The notes: generated by a model from the letters alone, not told the origin. A DNA stretch of 64,000 bases from Loripinus fragilis (GCA_964019695.1 OZ026524.1:17291509-17355508), one strand, 5' to 3'. Positions 12,333-24,345 are shown, numbered from the stretch's first letter. Program-made: numbers and translations.

Positions 12333-13260
12333 CTAACCTGATAGGCGTATGTAACTTTTAAATGCATTAGATGACCATCGACCTAAGGCGCGTATACGCG
12401 AATCAGACAAATTACACTGCGCAGCATATGTCGCTGCTCCAATTCCGAAACTATGGCCTTTGTAGCGTGATGCATCAAGCCTACAAAATTTTAGGGACCT
12501 GCATAAAAGTTGGTCAAATTTATGACGAGACACTGGTGTTTTAATCATTGAGAAAAAAAGAGGGCCATCATGATTTCCACGTAACTGCATAAACTCTAGT
12601 AAAGCATGAACAGCGGAACCATCAGTAGGTACATGTTCAAAAAAGATAATATGCGGTGAAGCTGTCAAATTGTGCTTAAAGAAACGGAAAGTAACAGCAA
12701 CTTTATAAGGATGACCATTAAGCTGCAAAAACTGAACATCTGCAAAAAGGAGCACTGAGTCATTTGATTGAGTTTTATTAACTGTGACTTCACCAATTCT
12801 AGCAAAAGTATTGAAGGCGAATAAAAACATTGCACTAAACAAAGTTCGGTCATAAGCAGATACTGTAACATAAGGTAAACATGCTACTAACTTATTCAAA
12901 ATTTGAACAGTTATAGGTAACCTGAAGTCTTTTAAAGGTTTCAATCTACAAGCTCCAGCAACTAATCTAGAAATTAAAAATGCAGATGTAGGATCAGGCA
13001 AATTTTGAATTTTATGTATATACGATAAAGCTGACAAATATGTAGAAATGGTTTTTGGAGCCATGTTATTATGATGCAAGTGCGCAACAAATAAACTAAC
13101 TTGTGCAATACAAAATGGTTAGAAGGCAGGGGTGTTTAAACAATCAAATGAAAAAGATGAATATGACGCCCAAGCTCTTCTGTAAGTCTGCGTTGTAGAT
13201 GAAGCCAAAGCAGCTTGCAAAAGTGTATCTAAACTGGCAACAACATCCCTGTGGACAGCT
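12333..13260 (-). pseudogene. DIRS-type tyrosine recombinase (broken)
   Basis: This is a tyrosine recombinase that in DIRS retroelements integrates the circular cDNA. The ORF from 13079 to 12333 encodes 248 residues with the first catalytic Arg in ARIGEV (R94), then HSF-G-IGAAT (H209), then LGRW (W235) and Tyr 243 in SYIR. The family pattern is H-x-x-R, but residue 212 is Gly instead of Arg, so the second catalytic Arg is missing. The frame continues upstream through an N-terminal domain (ALASSTTQTYRRAW) that starts inside the RNase H reading frame, but a TAA at 13119-13121 interrupts it. The protein is almost certainly inactive. Order RT, RNase H, recombinase matches DIRS/Ngaro-type elements. 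No methyltransferase domain separates RNase H from the recombinase. Confidence 0.9.
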
Positions 13261-13816
13261 CTGTTGGAATTAGAGTTGGTAACGGCTTGCTGTCTGGACT
13301 GAGATGACGTAAAGTGTCCACCTGTAGACGAAAAAGTGAATCTGCTAAGACATTTTTACAACCCTCAACATGGGAAGATTGGAAAAGAATGTTGAATTTC
13401 AAGCATGCCAAAACCAACTTTCGCACCAATTGCATAATATGCTTGTCCTTTGATGTCTGGCGATTTAAAATATACATAAGTGGTTGGTTATCCGTATAAA
13501 ATCTAATACAGTGATTTCGCCACAAATGACCCCAAGCATTCACAGCCACAACTATTGGGTATAACTCCAACAGAGTGATATTGAGATGACGACACTGACA
13601 AGGAAATGGTCCATGAAACCAATAGGATGAATATATTGCCCCAAAACCTAATGACGCTGCTGCATCTGTGTACAATGAAAGTGTTTCACTAGCCAGCAAA
13701 CGATCATTCAAAAACATGGACTTCCCATTGAACTTACTGATAAACAAAGACCAAGTTCTAAGATCTGATTTTGCCTCTTGCGAAATTTTCAAATAATATA
13801 AACGGCTCTTTAACAC
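13229..13816 (-). pseudogene. DIRS-type RNase H domain
   Basis: This is the RNase H part of a DIRS polyprotein, which removes the RNA strand during cDNA synthesis. Family signatures are visible: Asp 51 in LYTDAAASLGFGA, Glu 84 in LLELYPIVVA, Asp 109 in FYTDNQP, and Asp 159 in the closing HVEGCKNVLADSLFRLQ. All four acidic positions are kept. It is out of frame with the upstream reverse transcriptase: the RT frame runs into a stop near 13758, while RLYYLKISQEAKSDL continues in another frame. A small frameshift therefore lies near 13800-13816. The last codons overlap the start of the recombinase frame, as is common in DIRS elements. Confidence 0.88.
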
Positions 13817-14798
13817 TCATAATAAAAGAAATCAAACGGCGTAAGAAAGCTCTTCCAGGCAAAACAACAGAGCATGTAAAATTCAGGTTACCAATGAGTG
13901 ATTCCATTTCCCGTTTCTTGCATGAATTTCTTTGTATGAATTCATCTAAAAGATTGACACATTTCTGAATTTTATCAGGTGGAAGGCGTGCTTCCATTCG
14001 CATGGAGTCTAAAGTTATTCCCACAAAATCCATAATTTGATTTGGACTGTAAGTTTTATCCATTGCAATGGGAATGCCTACACTGTTACAAAAAACAATG
14101 AATTTGTTAAGGAAATACTCACATTCTTTAAAAGTACTTTCAACAAAAAGAAAATCATCCAAAATGTGCACTACCCCTCTACAACCTAGCTTTTGAACTG
14201 CAATCCACTCTAAAGCTGAACTCAACTTTTCAAAAGTCAAGCAACTAGAGGAAAATCCCATAGCAAGACATTTGTCATAATAAAGTTTCCCTTCCCATGA
14301 GAAACCAAGCAGGGGGTAATCTTTTGGGCTCACAGGCAATATCCTATAAGCGGACATAAGGTCTGTTTTTGCCATAAACACCCTTTACCTATTCGTTTGA
14401 TAACAGCAACTGCATCTGGAATACCAGCATAAGACACAGAAGTATACTCTTTATCAATCCCTGCATTAACTGAAGTGCCGGAATGTCTGGGATATAACAA
14501 GTGATGAATAAGACGAAACTGACCTTCCTTGCGTTTAGGAACAAGACCTAGAGGAGAACATTTGAAATCAGGAAAAGGAGCAGAGTCAAAAGGTCCTGCA
14601 ATTCTTCCAGTAGTCAACTCATTTAAAAGCTTTTGGCGTACAATTTCAGGATTATCCTTAGCAGTTGCTAGATTATGACTATCTTGAGAACATCTGACAC
14701 CGGAAAAATTAAGACTAAAACCAAATTTAAAGCCATCCAGAATGAATTGTTTGGCGTCTAAATTATAACCATCCAGATACTCACTTAGGGGTAAAGAT
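13758..14798 (-). pseudogene. DIRS-type reverse transcriptase (frameshifted)
   Basis: The reverse transcriptase of the same element lies in two frames. The upstream part (about 14798-14380) reads SEYLDGYNLDAKQFILDGF, then TTGRIAGPFDSAPFPDFK and SPLGLVPKR. The downstream part (14381-13758, 207 residues) begins MAKTDLMSAYRILPV, with the first catalytic Asp, and carries the LDD catalytic core in VVHILDDFLF (residues 71-79 of that part). The frames change near 14377-14386 at IGKG, which fits a one-base deletion. An in-frame TAA just upstream of SLPLSEYL, near 14800, ends the recognisable region, and no gag ORF is seen beyond it. Confidence 0.9.
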
Positions 14799-14829
14799 GT
14801 TTATCTTCCATATTAACAACACCTTTGAA

Positions 14830-15890
14830 ACAGAGAGTCATTGTAAGGACCAAGAGGATTTTTATTCATTGTAAACAATAATTTCATTTAACAGTGGTAA
14901 AATAAAGATGAAAAACTCGTATCACTATTATCATATCAACAGGAAAAACCTGTTTGGCCCCTTCTTAGATGCAGAAATGTAACCGCATAGTATTTGTAAG
15001 GAAAAAAGTCCCTAAGAAGATTATTTGGTGCACAAATGACTGTCCATACTTTTAATTGCACTTGATAGTGTATTATTGTATTATCAGACAGTCAGATGGC
15101 TTCTTATACCCATTCTCCAGGTAAAAGTGTGTAATGGAAAATTATTTTTGTTATTTCTCAACCAAAACATATGCTATGGGTACTTAAATGGACCTATTAA
15201 ATGAGACGGTTCTTTTGAAGACCAAAACACACTCTTTAACTTATTGATGAGAGAAACATTACAATTTCTATTCTATGAAAGATTGCTTAAGCTATTATCT
15301 CACTGGGATGCGAGCAATTTACGACTATTTCGAGACTTATTTGAGACCCGTTTTGGCGACAGAAATACGACATTGCAACCATAATCACATTGCGGTCACA
15401 CCGAATAGGTAAATAAGACATATCATATGGGACAATATCAGCTGTTATCGGTTTTAGCTGTCCGATTATCTCCCTTGAATATTGACCACTCCCGCAACTT
15501 ACCTGTTGAAATCAGTGGCATCAATTACACAGAAAAGTATACAAACCTTTAAATAAATTATTAATAGCTAACTTATTATTGAGTTGCCATTGTTTTATAA
15601 GTTATCACAAGAAAATTTAATATTTTATCTTTACAATGATATAAACAAATATGAAATAACTTAATATTTAGTTTTGTCAAATTGTTCATCTTTTTAACTG
15701 GTAAAATCCCATTCATTTCTATGTAAATTGAATGAAAATGCTTAGGGTGAGCATTTTGTGACCCCAAAATAATCATATTCTGATATTTTCTCGATGTTTT
15801 ATAAGTTATAAATGGCATCTCTATCATCCAACAATATCAACCATATAAGTTTCAAAAAAATAAATTTAATTTTAGTTCTGTCATTTTTAG
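14830..15890. other. No gene seen
   Basis: Sequence upstream of the DIRS relic. I found no gag-like ORF and no match to the 12-kb side that would mark the element's other terminal repeat. Confidence 0.45.
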
Positions 15891-15891
15891 G

Positions 15892-16237
15892 TTGAAAATT
15901 GAGTTTTAGCGCCTTCTTACCTACGGATAAAATGCCTAAGTCCTAATTGGATTGTGGGTCTAATGCTACCGCACTATTCGATTAGCCTGGGTCCGGTCGT
16001 CAATATTTTGGCAATATTTTCTAATGCTAATATTCTAAAAAAAATAAGAAAATAAAAAAATATGTTGAAAATTGAGTTTTAGCGCCTTCTTACCTACGGA
16101 TAAAATGCCTAAGTCCTAATTGGATTGTGGGTCTAATGCTCCCGCACTATTCGATTAGCCTGGGTCCGGTCGTCAATATTTTGGCAATATTTTCTAATGC
16201 TAATATTCTAAAAAAAATAAGAGAATAAAAATATACC
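15892..16237 (+). repeat. Near-exact 173-bp tandem duplication
   Basis: Two copies (15892-16064 and 16065-16237) start TTGAAAATTGAGTTTTAGCG and end in an A-rich ATAAGAAAATAAA tract. They differ at a few positions, for example ACCGCAC against CCCGCAC. Such high identity implies a recent duplication. Confidence 0.92.
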
Positions 16238-16479
16238 ACATCAAAGGTATCGGTTGTCCGTTATTGATTTCGATGTCATTTTTGACCAAGGAACGGAAAA
16301 ATAAAAACGAAGAAAAAAATGATCAGACTGGAACCCAGGCTACTATTCGATATGCTTAGCGAATGTCGAGAAATCTAACATCATTTTTAAAAGAAAGGGA
16401 ACGCTTAGCTAAATTAGAGACATGAATATGAAAAAAAATCATAATTTTGTAACACGTAAGACATGTAAGAAGTAAAGTA

Positions 16480-16507
16480 CCACCTCGGACCCAATGGTCC
16501 GAGGTAC
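16480..16507. repeat. Short hairpin
   Basis: The arms CCTCGGACC and GGTCCGAGG are separated by a few bases. No function is apparent. Confidence 0.5.
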
Positions 16508-16593
16508 CACTGACCATGACAAATCGCCAAAATAAAAACCATTTTATTATAAGCTGCTTCAATTTATTTAATTTTTCTTTATTTTAAGGATAA

Positions 16594-16646
16594 CAATTAT
16601 TATTATTATTATTATTATTAATATTATTATTATTATTATTATTATT
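16594..16646. repeat. (ATT)n microsatellite
   Basis: ATT repeats over about 50 bp with one interruption near 16620. Confidence 0.95.
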
Positions 16647-16719
16647 AACGCCTATCTATTGCAAAAGAAATTAATTTGAAGACTTCATCTGGCAGAATAT
16701 TTGTACTTCATTCTCACAT

Positions 16720-16912
16720 CGGATAGGCGGCATTCGAAAACGTTAATACTATCGGCGAACATAGATCAGAATAGTTAGAAACAGAGTTTTCGATTGCTAT
16801 TTTTCGCCAGACTGGTTACAAATGGCAATCGAAAACACTGTTTCTAGCGATTTTTGATCCGCCTTCGTCGATTGTTGAGAGCGTTTTCGATTGTCGCCTG
16901 TCCAGATTGATT
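16720..16912. mobile_element. Foldback MITE, about 190 bp
   Basis: The ends GGATAGGCGGCATTCGAAAACG and CGTTTTCGATTGTCGCCTGTCC are inverse, with inner arms TTAGAAACAGAGTTTTCGAT and ATCGAAAACACTGTTTCTAG. The centre is near 16806. No coding sequence. Confidence 0.75.
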
Positions 16913-16929
16913 CTGGGTGACAAAGCATA

Positions 16930-18256
16930 ACGGGATATGCGATAATCCTATAGGTGTCAGATAATCCCTGGGGCAAAGGTCTTATCTTGATCGTAATGAA
17001 ATACTAATTTTACGGTTTTTACTGAATACACGACTATGTATAAACTGTCTTGTGTTGAAGACTTGTCATGCTACTAAAAAATGCGACATGGTTGTGCATC
17101 AGACACCCAGGCTGATCTCAGTCTTCGTGCACTGTACATCTATCTTACTAGTTTGGTCATACAGCTTCTCGGTATGGTCTTTACTGTTCAGTAAAATAAC
17201 CTTTTTCAGCCATACTACCAAAACTGTCACTTCATGGGCAGATGCGCAGACTGCGGAAATAGTTTCGTATTGTTTAGGCTTTGCAAGTATTGTAAAAGAC
17301 ATGCATATATTATGCCGAAGAGTCCTAGCAACAGTGTAGATCCAGATACTTCATAACAAGACATCTCTCCGGGCCTGTATTGATTGCAATAAATTTTAAA
17401 TAAATTGTAAACTTATGATTTAATTTTTTTGTGAGGCAATTTAAAAGGTCCTGGTGAGATTGAAAATCGCAGGTCTGACCTGAACCAGTGCTGTTTGCGT
17501 CCCATATGTTTCGGTTAAATATTCCCGGAATGCACAGCTTTAAACAAATCCCTTCACATCGGCCCGAGAACCAGAACTGACAAAAACTAATTTTTCAGCA
17601 GCAAACAGCAAAGGGGCTGATCAGACTGCGCAGATAAACTATTATGCGCATTTGTTGTTCGCATATGGTTAACTGAAAATTCATGCATAAAGTAGCATCT
17701 AGGAACTGCTATGAGCATGTAATATTTGCATAGTCTGACCTGCTCCAAACTCTTCTGGCACACGTTTTACGATGTGGTCATCTTCACGTTGACACAGCGG
17801 GATCTCAGCGGGAGTTCGCTCATCTGTGTTTAAAGCTGATAAGGATCTGGCCTAAAGCACTGTTCTCGTGAATTTTGGTGCATTTTTCTGTCTGCATTAT
17901 ATTTCTGTATTATAATTTTTTAAACTTGAAGCGAAGACGCTGATTAGACCTTTTTGTCAAACTCAATGTTCTTTACCTCGGAACAGTGACGTATTCTTAA
18001 ATAGGTACTGCTCGGACCCAGTCCGAGTCTTTACAGATGTCAGCTGATTTTATTTTCGAAAAAAAATGTACCGTTTGGATCCAGATAAGAACCGAGCATG
18101 TACTCGAAGAACTGTCTCAGTAGGACGGTTCTTTTGAGCGCCCAAAGTGAATGTTAAAAAGATGGATAAGAAAATATTCACAATATTATGCTGGATTTTA
18201 TCCTTATTATCTAGACCCCGGAATAAACGTATATTGGCTTCGAGTCTAGACAAATG
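16930..18256. other. No supportable gene; GATCAG module near 17.6 kb
   Basis: The longest open frame (17052-17339, plus, 95 residues) has no recognisable domain and no splice context. Near 17615-17650 lies GGGGCTGATCAGACTGCGCAG followed by GCGCATTTGTTGTTCGCATA, a single copy of the pseudo-palindromic module that recurs across this window. Confidence 0.45.
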
Positions 18257-18268
18257 ATTCCATACCGA

Positions 18269-18469
18269 TGGGAGCGCAGTGGCTCAGTGGTAGAGTGCTT
18301 GACTCGAGACCGAAGGGCCGCGGGTTCGAGCCTCACCGGCGTCACTGCGTTGTGGTCCTTGAGCAAGACACATTTATCCTAGCTTAGTACTGGTTCAACC
18401 CAGGAAGACCCGTCCCTATATAACTGAAAGATTGTTGATGGGACGTAAAGAATCAAATCAAACAAACAA
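18269..18469 (+). mobile_element. tRNA-headed SINE, intact copy
   Basis: The head resembles a tRNA with an A box (TGGCTCAGTGG) and a B box (GGTTCGAGCCT). It is followed by a body containing GTCCTTGAGCAAGACAC and GTACTGGTTCAACCCAGGAAG and a tail GGACGTAAAGAATCAAATC plus (AAAC)n. Flanking duplications ATTCCATACCGA (18257-18268) and ATTCTATACCGA (18470-18481) differ by one base. SINEs of this kind are transcribed by RNA polymerase III and mobilised by a LINE. It is not a functional tRNA gene. Confidence 0.95.
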
Positions 18470-18481
18470 ATTCTATACCGA

Positions 18482-19195
18482 GAGAAGACTCAAATCAGGC
18501 TTGGCATCAACATTACTGATACGGGTAAACGTGAAAAAATGTTACATAATCTAGGAATACATGTACATAATTATAATATTCTGTTCCTTCTCTTATCAAA
18601 GAGATATGCCTTATTGTTTTGTTCTGATAAAAAAGAACGTCCATATTAAAGAACGTTCTGCTGCATGATCACTCCAAACGATAATTCTTTAATTATAATT
18701 GCCGTCGTTAACACAGGTGTCATTTTTATAATGACCGCCTTTGACGCACTGGGGTAAACAAGTACGCTTCAATTATTAAATAAAAAATAAGTGTGGAGTG
18801 GTTCATATGTTTTATGAACATTAAGAACTGCAGTACTCAAGTGCTGTTTTACGACTCCATACAGAACATACGAATAGTGGACTAACATGTAATACATTCT
18901 AAGATGAAAAACCTTTTTCTCCAATTTGAAACAAATATTATGAGCACATTTTATGTTACATAAATGAAAAATCCATTGAACAATTCTGGTAAAATATTCA
19001 GATGGTATATTTGGGTACCCTATTCGGCCGCATTCGTCTGCACCAATACTGAACAGCAATATCATCAATGCGAGACGAATACCATCGATACCTGGACTCA
19101 GATACAATCGATTTCGCGATATAATGACCACGGTGTAAGGGGGACAATTGGCTTATCGATTTTTTTAGGTGATCAAGAACCACAACCACCTGTTA
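18482..19195. other. No gene seen
   Basis: AT-rich spacer. Open frames here (for example 120 residues, minus, 18769-19131) lack any recognisable domain. Confidence 0.4.
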
Positions 19196-19455
19196 AGTCA
19201 GGCCATAGTTCTATTTGTTTGCGACAGTCGCACGAATGTCGTACAATTGTCGCACGAATCATTGGCGAATGTTTCACGACATTCGCGCTACATTCGTGCG
19301 ACATTCGCGAGACACTCGCACGCTGTTCGCCTGATGGAATTGCGAGCATTTATTACCATCGACCGCCTCACGACGTTCTTACGAACGTCGTGCCTCTGTC
19401 GTGCGACTGTCGCGCGAAGGTCGTGCGAATGTCGCACGATGGTTTTGCGAAAAAT
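19196..19455. mobile_element. Word-saturated element (GTCGCACGA)
   Basis: About 260 bp packed with GTCGCACGA, GCGAATGTC, CATTCGTGCGACATTCGCG and their complements at irregular spacing on both strands, including the inverted pair CGACGTTCTTACGAACGTCG. GC content is well above the surroundings. A 180-residue frame crosses it but its residues simply follow the repeated word. The element class is unknown. Confidence 0.6.
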
Positions 19456-20639
19456 GATAAACCAAGAAAAATAAACATTCTAGCAAGCATTGAATCTTCA
19501 GACTAGGAAGGTACTACGCTGTTGGAAGGAACTAGAGGGCTGGAAGGAGCTTGGTTGTTGGCTGGGTTCGTTTGACTGTTGAATGGCAGCAAATATTGAG
19601 TTAGAAAAAAGTTACTCGTTTATACTGCACAGATATGATGGCCCATCAAGCAGCTTAAGAAAGTCAGTCGAGAACGCACATGCTCTAATTGTCCATACGT
19701 ATGGCATAATGAGTCCAATCAGATCAAAATTGCAATGAGTTCGGGTGAGCCACGTCCTGCAAAAATCTATTTTATACAGTTATGCGCACAACAAAGGCAT
19801 ATCAGACTGCACTGATGCGCATTCAAATCAGAATCTTAGTTGTCCGCTGCAGTGATAATTTGTTTATAGGGTTCTGTATGCCAAATTCAACTCTTAGAAG
19901 GGCTGCTGAGACTAAGCAGGCTGTTGTAGTCTTACCAAGACACAATAACAATTCCTTTATACGAGGGTCTGGATAGGGTATAATGATTAGTGAATAATGG
20001 CCCTTTTTATAATGAATAGTGAATAATGAGCCAAAAAAATAATGAAAAGTGAATAATGAGGGCCTAAAAAATAATGAATAATCCTATTTTTTTAATGATT
20101 TAAAGGCAGGAGTGGGGTATAAAAGGAAAAATAAGCCTCAATTCTGGCACTTTCTGTTTGGCACTCAAGCTGTGAAGATCTCCAGGAGCTCTTGAGGCTT
20201 ATCTCTAATTTGATTGGCTTGTCTATTTAACTATGAAAATGATTGACAGCTGTCATCAGCTCAGTGGCAACCTGGTTTTTGATATGGGGTATTCTGTAAT
20301 CATTATCAATTATGAGGTAATCTAGTCAAAACCTAAGCAATAAAATTTGAATCATGAAAGAATTTTATTTTGGAATTTTTTCTTTATATCGAACTTTTAG
20401 AAAAAATGATCAATATTTGCTACTATATGTTTATTATTAATCATTTAGTAAAAAAATAAATATAAATAATATTTTTTTTCATTTATAATTTTTTACTATA
20501 GGATTTACTAAAACACTAAAAAGGTTCTTTATCGTGACAAAATGGACAAATTATAAAAAAATCTCTCATTTATATTATTTATTAAAAAAATTGACAAGAC
20601 CCATTACTAACAAATAATAATAAACTTATCTATGAGATA

Positions 20640-21720
20640 ATAGCAATTACATAATTACAGAGGTGTTCCACGTAGATCAGTTCAAAAAGCAAAGGCTCAG
20701 AAAAGAGAATGCTCAGGTGAACTTGTAAACTACAAGTTATAAACATGATTTTGTAAATGTACGATAAAGAAAAGCTCAGATAAGCCTGCACTGATGCACA
20801 CGCTAGACAGATATTTAGCATCTCTTTCATGAGACAAATTTACGCTAAAATTCATTTGCAAAGTTTCATGAAAATGTTTTATGAAAAAGGAAAACTCAGA
20901 TAAGCCTGAACTGATGCACATGCTCATCAGATATTTCGCTTCTCTTTTATGAGATACTATATTCAAAACTAAAACAAAATATCAAGTTCTTTAATGTAAA
21001 TGTTGTAAAAAAGGAAAACTCAGATAAATTTGCACTGATGCGCAATCTAGTCTGGGCCTTCGCTTTTCGCTTCTCTTATTTAAGTTACTTAGACTAAATG
21101 AAAATTATCAAGTTCTCTACATTGTTCATACAAATGCTGTACGCAAAAGGAAAACTCAGATTAGCTTGCACTGATGCGCATGATCACCTGATTTTTTGTT
21201 TCTTTTATATGAGATAAGCACTAATATCAAAACTATCAAGTTCTATACATGTTTCAAGTAAATGTCGTACGAAAAAAAAAGCTCAGATAAGCTTGCACTC
21301 ATGTGCATGTTCTTCTGATCTTTCCCTTTATATATAAGATAAGCACTATAACCAAAACTATAAAAAATATCAAGTAAGTAAATGTTGTACGATAAAGCAA
21401 AGCTCAGATAAGCTTACACTGATGCGCATGCTCGTCTGATCTTTCGCTTCTCGTATATAAGATATTTATACTAAAAAACCAATCAAGTTCTATGCATGTT
21501 TGGCATGTAGATATGGTACGAAAAGAGAAAGCTCAGATAAGCCGGCACTGATGCGCATGCTCGTCTGATCTTTCGCTTCATGTATATCAGATATTTATAC
21601 TAAAACGAAAACTACCAAATTCTATACATGTTTGGCATGTAAATGTTGTGCGGAAATAGAAAGCTCAGATAAGCCTGCTCTAATGCGCATGCTCGCATGA
21701 TCTTTCGCCTCTCTTAGATC
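20640..21720 (+). repeat. 115-137-bp satellite with GATCAG-type core
   Basis: Eight clear copies, and a weaker first one, contain AGCTCAGATAAGCCTGCACT, GATGCGCATGCTCGTCTGAT and CTTTCGCTTCTC. The phrase CTCAGATAAG or its variants occurs near 20776, 20895, 21016, 21153, 21281, 21399, 21530 and 21662. The spacer holds ATCAAGTTCTATACATG. The array fills the centre of the foldback element. Confidence 0.88.
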
Positions 21721-22460
21721 ATTAATTTACATTTTCCTTACTTATTATATTAATCCAAACATAAGATAAACACACACATGTAATGCTCTTTATAAATTAC
21801 TGCCATTGAAAATAAATGAGGCGAGTTATGTGTCCACTGGTTCATAACTACTCTGTAATTACTCTAGATAATTTGCATCATGGTCCAAAGATCACAAAAC
21901 AGTTGACTGAATGTTTGTTTATACAGCAATTAGCACCAATTGCATGGATGGACAGTCAACTTTTGTTTTCTTAGATTAGATTAATATTTGTATGGGATAA
22001 ATCTTACAAAGTTTTATTTAGAAAACGGCGAAGATCCAGATCAGCTATGCTGATCAGACCTCAAACTGCATCTCATTAGGTAAAGTTATTTTGACCTAAT
22101 TTGGGAGGGATCAAGTGCATAATTATTCAGCATGATACTTATTGATAAATATTTTGAAAAAAAAATATATAAATGAAAAAATGAAAAATAATCAGATATC
22201 GTATTGATTACAATCAAATTCATTGAAGAAAGCTGCATTCATCATTCATGTCTTCATTCAATTTTTATCAGCTTGATTGTTATTTTTCTTATCAATAATT
22301 TTTACAAAAACATTGTCATTTTTGAGACAGTAGTAGTAGAAAACAGAACAGTAGCCTGAGGCTTATCTGCTGGACCAGATTAAAACAGTGGCCTGGTCAG
22401 TAGCTAAGCTCCGCCCACTCCACCCACTGACCATCTCATACAGGTAATAATCTCTCTGCC

Positions 22461-22474
22461 GGGGGGGGGGGGGG
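22461..22474 (+). repeat. Poly-G run (14 bases)
   Basis: Homopolymer just inside the right terminal repeat of the foldback element. Confidence 0.9.
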
Positions 22475-22691
22475 TACAGAATCCCTGCCTTTAAAGAAAA
22501 GAATAATGAATAGTAAATAATAAGATTTCTTTGCCAGCTTTCTTACTGTTAATGAATAATTGGTCATATTTTAATGAATAACCCATATTCTTAATGAGAT
22601 GAATAATGGGCTAAATTTTTAATGAATAGTGAATACCAGACCCCCACCCCCCCCCATCCAGAACGTCTTATACTGTAATAGAAATAATATA

Positions 22692-23907
22692 CATTTAAGT
22701 GGGCCTTATAAAACATACTTAACAAAATTATCCTCTCGGAATGCAGAAACATTTTTAATAACTGAAATTACTCCAAACAGTATACATGTATAGTGAGCCT
22801 AATCAATACACCATACTTAAATGAAACTATCCTCTCAGATAGCAAGAATACTTGACAACTGGAATTTGTCAAAAATGTATACTTAAGTATGCCTAACCAA
22901 GATCTCCTACTAGAGGGAACTATCATCTCAGATAAGAGGAACTCTTTTAACGAACCTTTGGCGACATAATTGCGAGTCGTGAGACGTTCGTGCGACAGTC
23001 TCACGACTTTTGCCAGAACATCGCTTAGTTTATTTTACTTGCAATGTTGTCGCAAAGTGTCATTATGTCGCAATTGATTCGCAATTTAGTCTTATTTATC
23101 TCGCAAATATGTCGTGTTCCAAAATGATTGCGACTAAATTGCGAGGGGTCGGCGACAAGTTCGCGACGGTTTCTAGACACCCGCGATGACTTTGCGACCA
23201 TTTTGCGAGGAATTTTGTTGCATAAAATTTTTGAACATGTTCAAAATTTTCGCAACTACTTTGCGCCACTTGGCGACACATGCGAGGAAATTGCGAATCA
23301 CTGGCGACTGTTTCGAGACTGCTTTGCGACCTACTCGCGATGTCTGTCGCCAGTTGTCGCAAAACAGTCGCAGTCCAGTGAGATAGGGGCTTAACCAAGA
23401 TCTCGTACTAGAGGGAACTATCATCTCAGATAGGAAGAACTCTTTTAACGAACCTTTGGCGACATAATTGCGAGTAATTTAAGATACTCGCGCGATAGTC
23501 GTGAGACGTTCGTGCGACAGTCTCACGACGTTCGCCAGAACATCGCTTGGTTTAATTTACTCGCAGAGTTGTCTCATTTATGTCGCAATTGATTCGCAAT
23601 TTAGTCTTATTTATCTCGCAAATATGTCGTGTTCCTAAATGATTGCGACTAAATTGCGAGGGGTGGGCGACAAGTTCGCGACGGTTTCGAGACACCCGCG
23701 AAGACTATGCGACCATTTTGCGAGGAATTTTGTCGCATAAAATTTTTGAACATGTTCAAAATTATTGCCACTACTTTGCGCCGCTTGGCGACATATGCGA
23801 AGAAATTGCGAATCACTGGCGACTGTTTCGAGACTGCTTTGCGACCCACTCGCTATGTCTGTCGCCAGTTGTCGCAAAACAGTCGCAGTCCAGTGAGATA
23901 GGGGCTT
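22692..23907 (+). repeat. 95-bp repeats followed by duplicated GCGAC-word element
   Basis: Units starting near 22701, 22797 and 22895 (GCCTAA, then AACTATCCTCTCAGATA) repeat at about 95 bp. The third unit runs into a 410-bp region saturated with TTGCGAC, GCGACA and TCGCGA words, and this combined block is duplicated: 22895-23392 and 23393-23907. Both end AGTCCAGTGAGATAGGGGC. The second copy has an extra AATTTAAGATACTCGCGCGA-type insertion. Reading frames across it (up to 141 residues) mirror the repeated word and are not genes. Confidence 0.8.
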
Positions 23908-24263
23908 TATGTGGCATACAAAAAAAATGCAATTCTGGTCGCATTGCTATACAGTGGTTTCATATTAAGCACTATTTAGACTGTCAGTTTACAAAATTCC
24001 GACCGTATACCTTTCGGGTGCAAAAAAATGTGTGTTTTTGCACGATAGGCGACTGGTTCCCCGCCTAGCAGTATTTAGTAGCAAGTGTCCTTAAGATGTA
24101 AAGATTCTATACATTCTGGATCCCATCTACAAAACTATTTTACTACTAATTACTATAGCCAACTACTGTACTTTCTGTTGAGTGAATACTGATGGCGCTG
24201 ATCAGGCTGCATGTATACACAGACCAGTTCACACACTACACAAACAGGCTTTCATTTTACCTT

Positions 24264-24345
24264 GCTTAGTACTGGTTAAACCCAGTAAGACCTGTCCCGA
24301 CATAACTAAAAAAAATGTTGACTAGGACGTAAAGAATCTAATAAA
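24264..24345 (+). mobile_element. SINE 3' fragment
   Basis: The body and tail only: TTAGTACTGGTTAAACCCAG, GACCTGTCCCGACATAACT and GGACGTAAAGAATCTAATAA. The tRNA head is missing, as in 5'-truncated copies. Confidence 0.75.

Larger units (their letters stand above)
19965..22645. mobile_element. 2.7-kb foldback element with internal satellite
   Basis: The left end GGGTCTGGATAGGG and right end TTCACTATTC...CCAGACCC are inverse. Terminal inverted regions of about 140 bp are built from AATGAATA/GTGAATAATG subunits and finish with TTTAAAGGCAGG on the left and CCTGCCTTTAAAG on the right (near 22485). The interior carries the nine-copy array described separately. No coding sequence. The flanks give no clean target duplication. 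Confidence 0.8.

Noticed and set aside
18769..19131. 120-residue minus-strand ORF
   Set aside because: No domain, no conserved relative in the window and no splice context.
18964..19506. 180-residue protein
   Set aside because: Most of the frame lies in the GTCGCACGA word region and reflects that composition.
23643..24068. 141-residue protein
   Set aside because: The reading follows TTGCGAC words, and similar frames appear on both strands and in the duplicate block.
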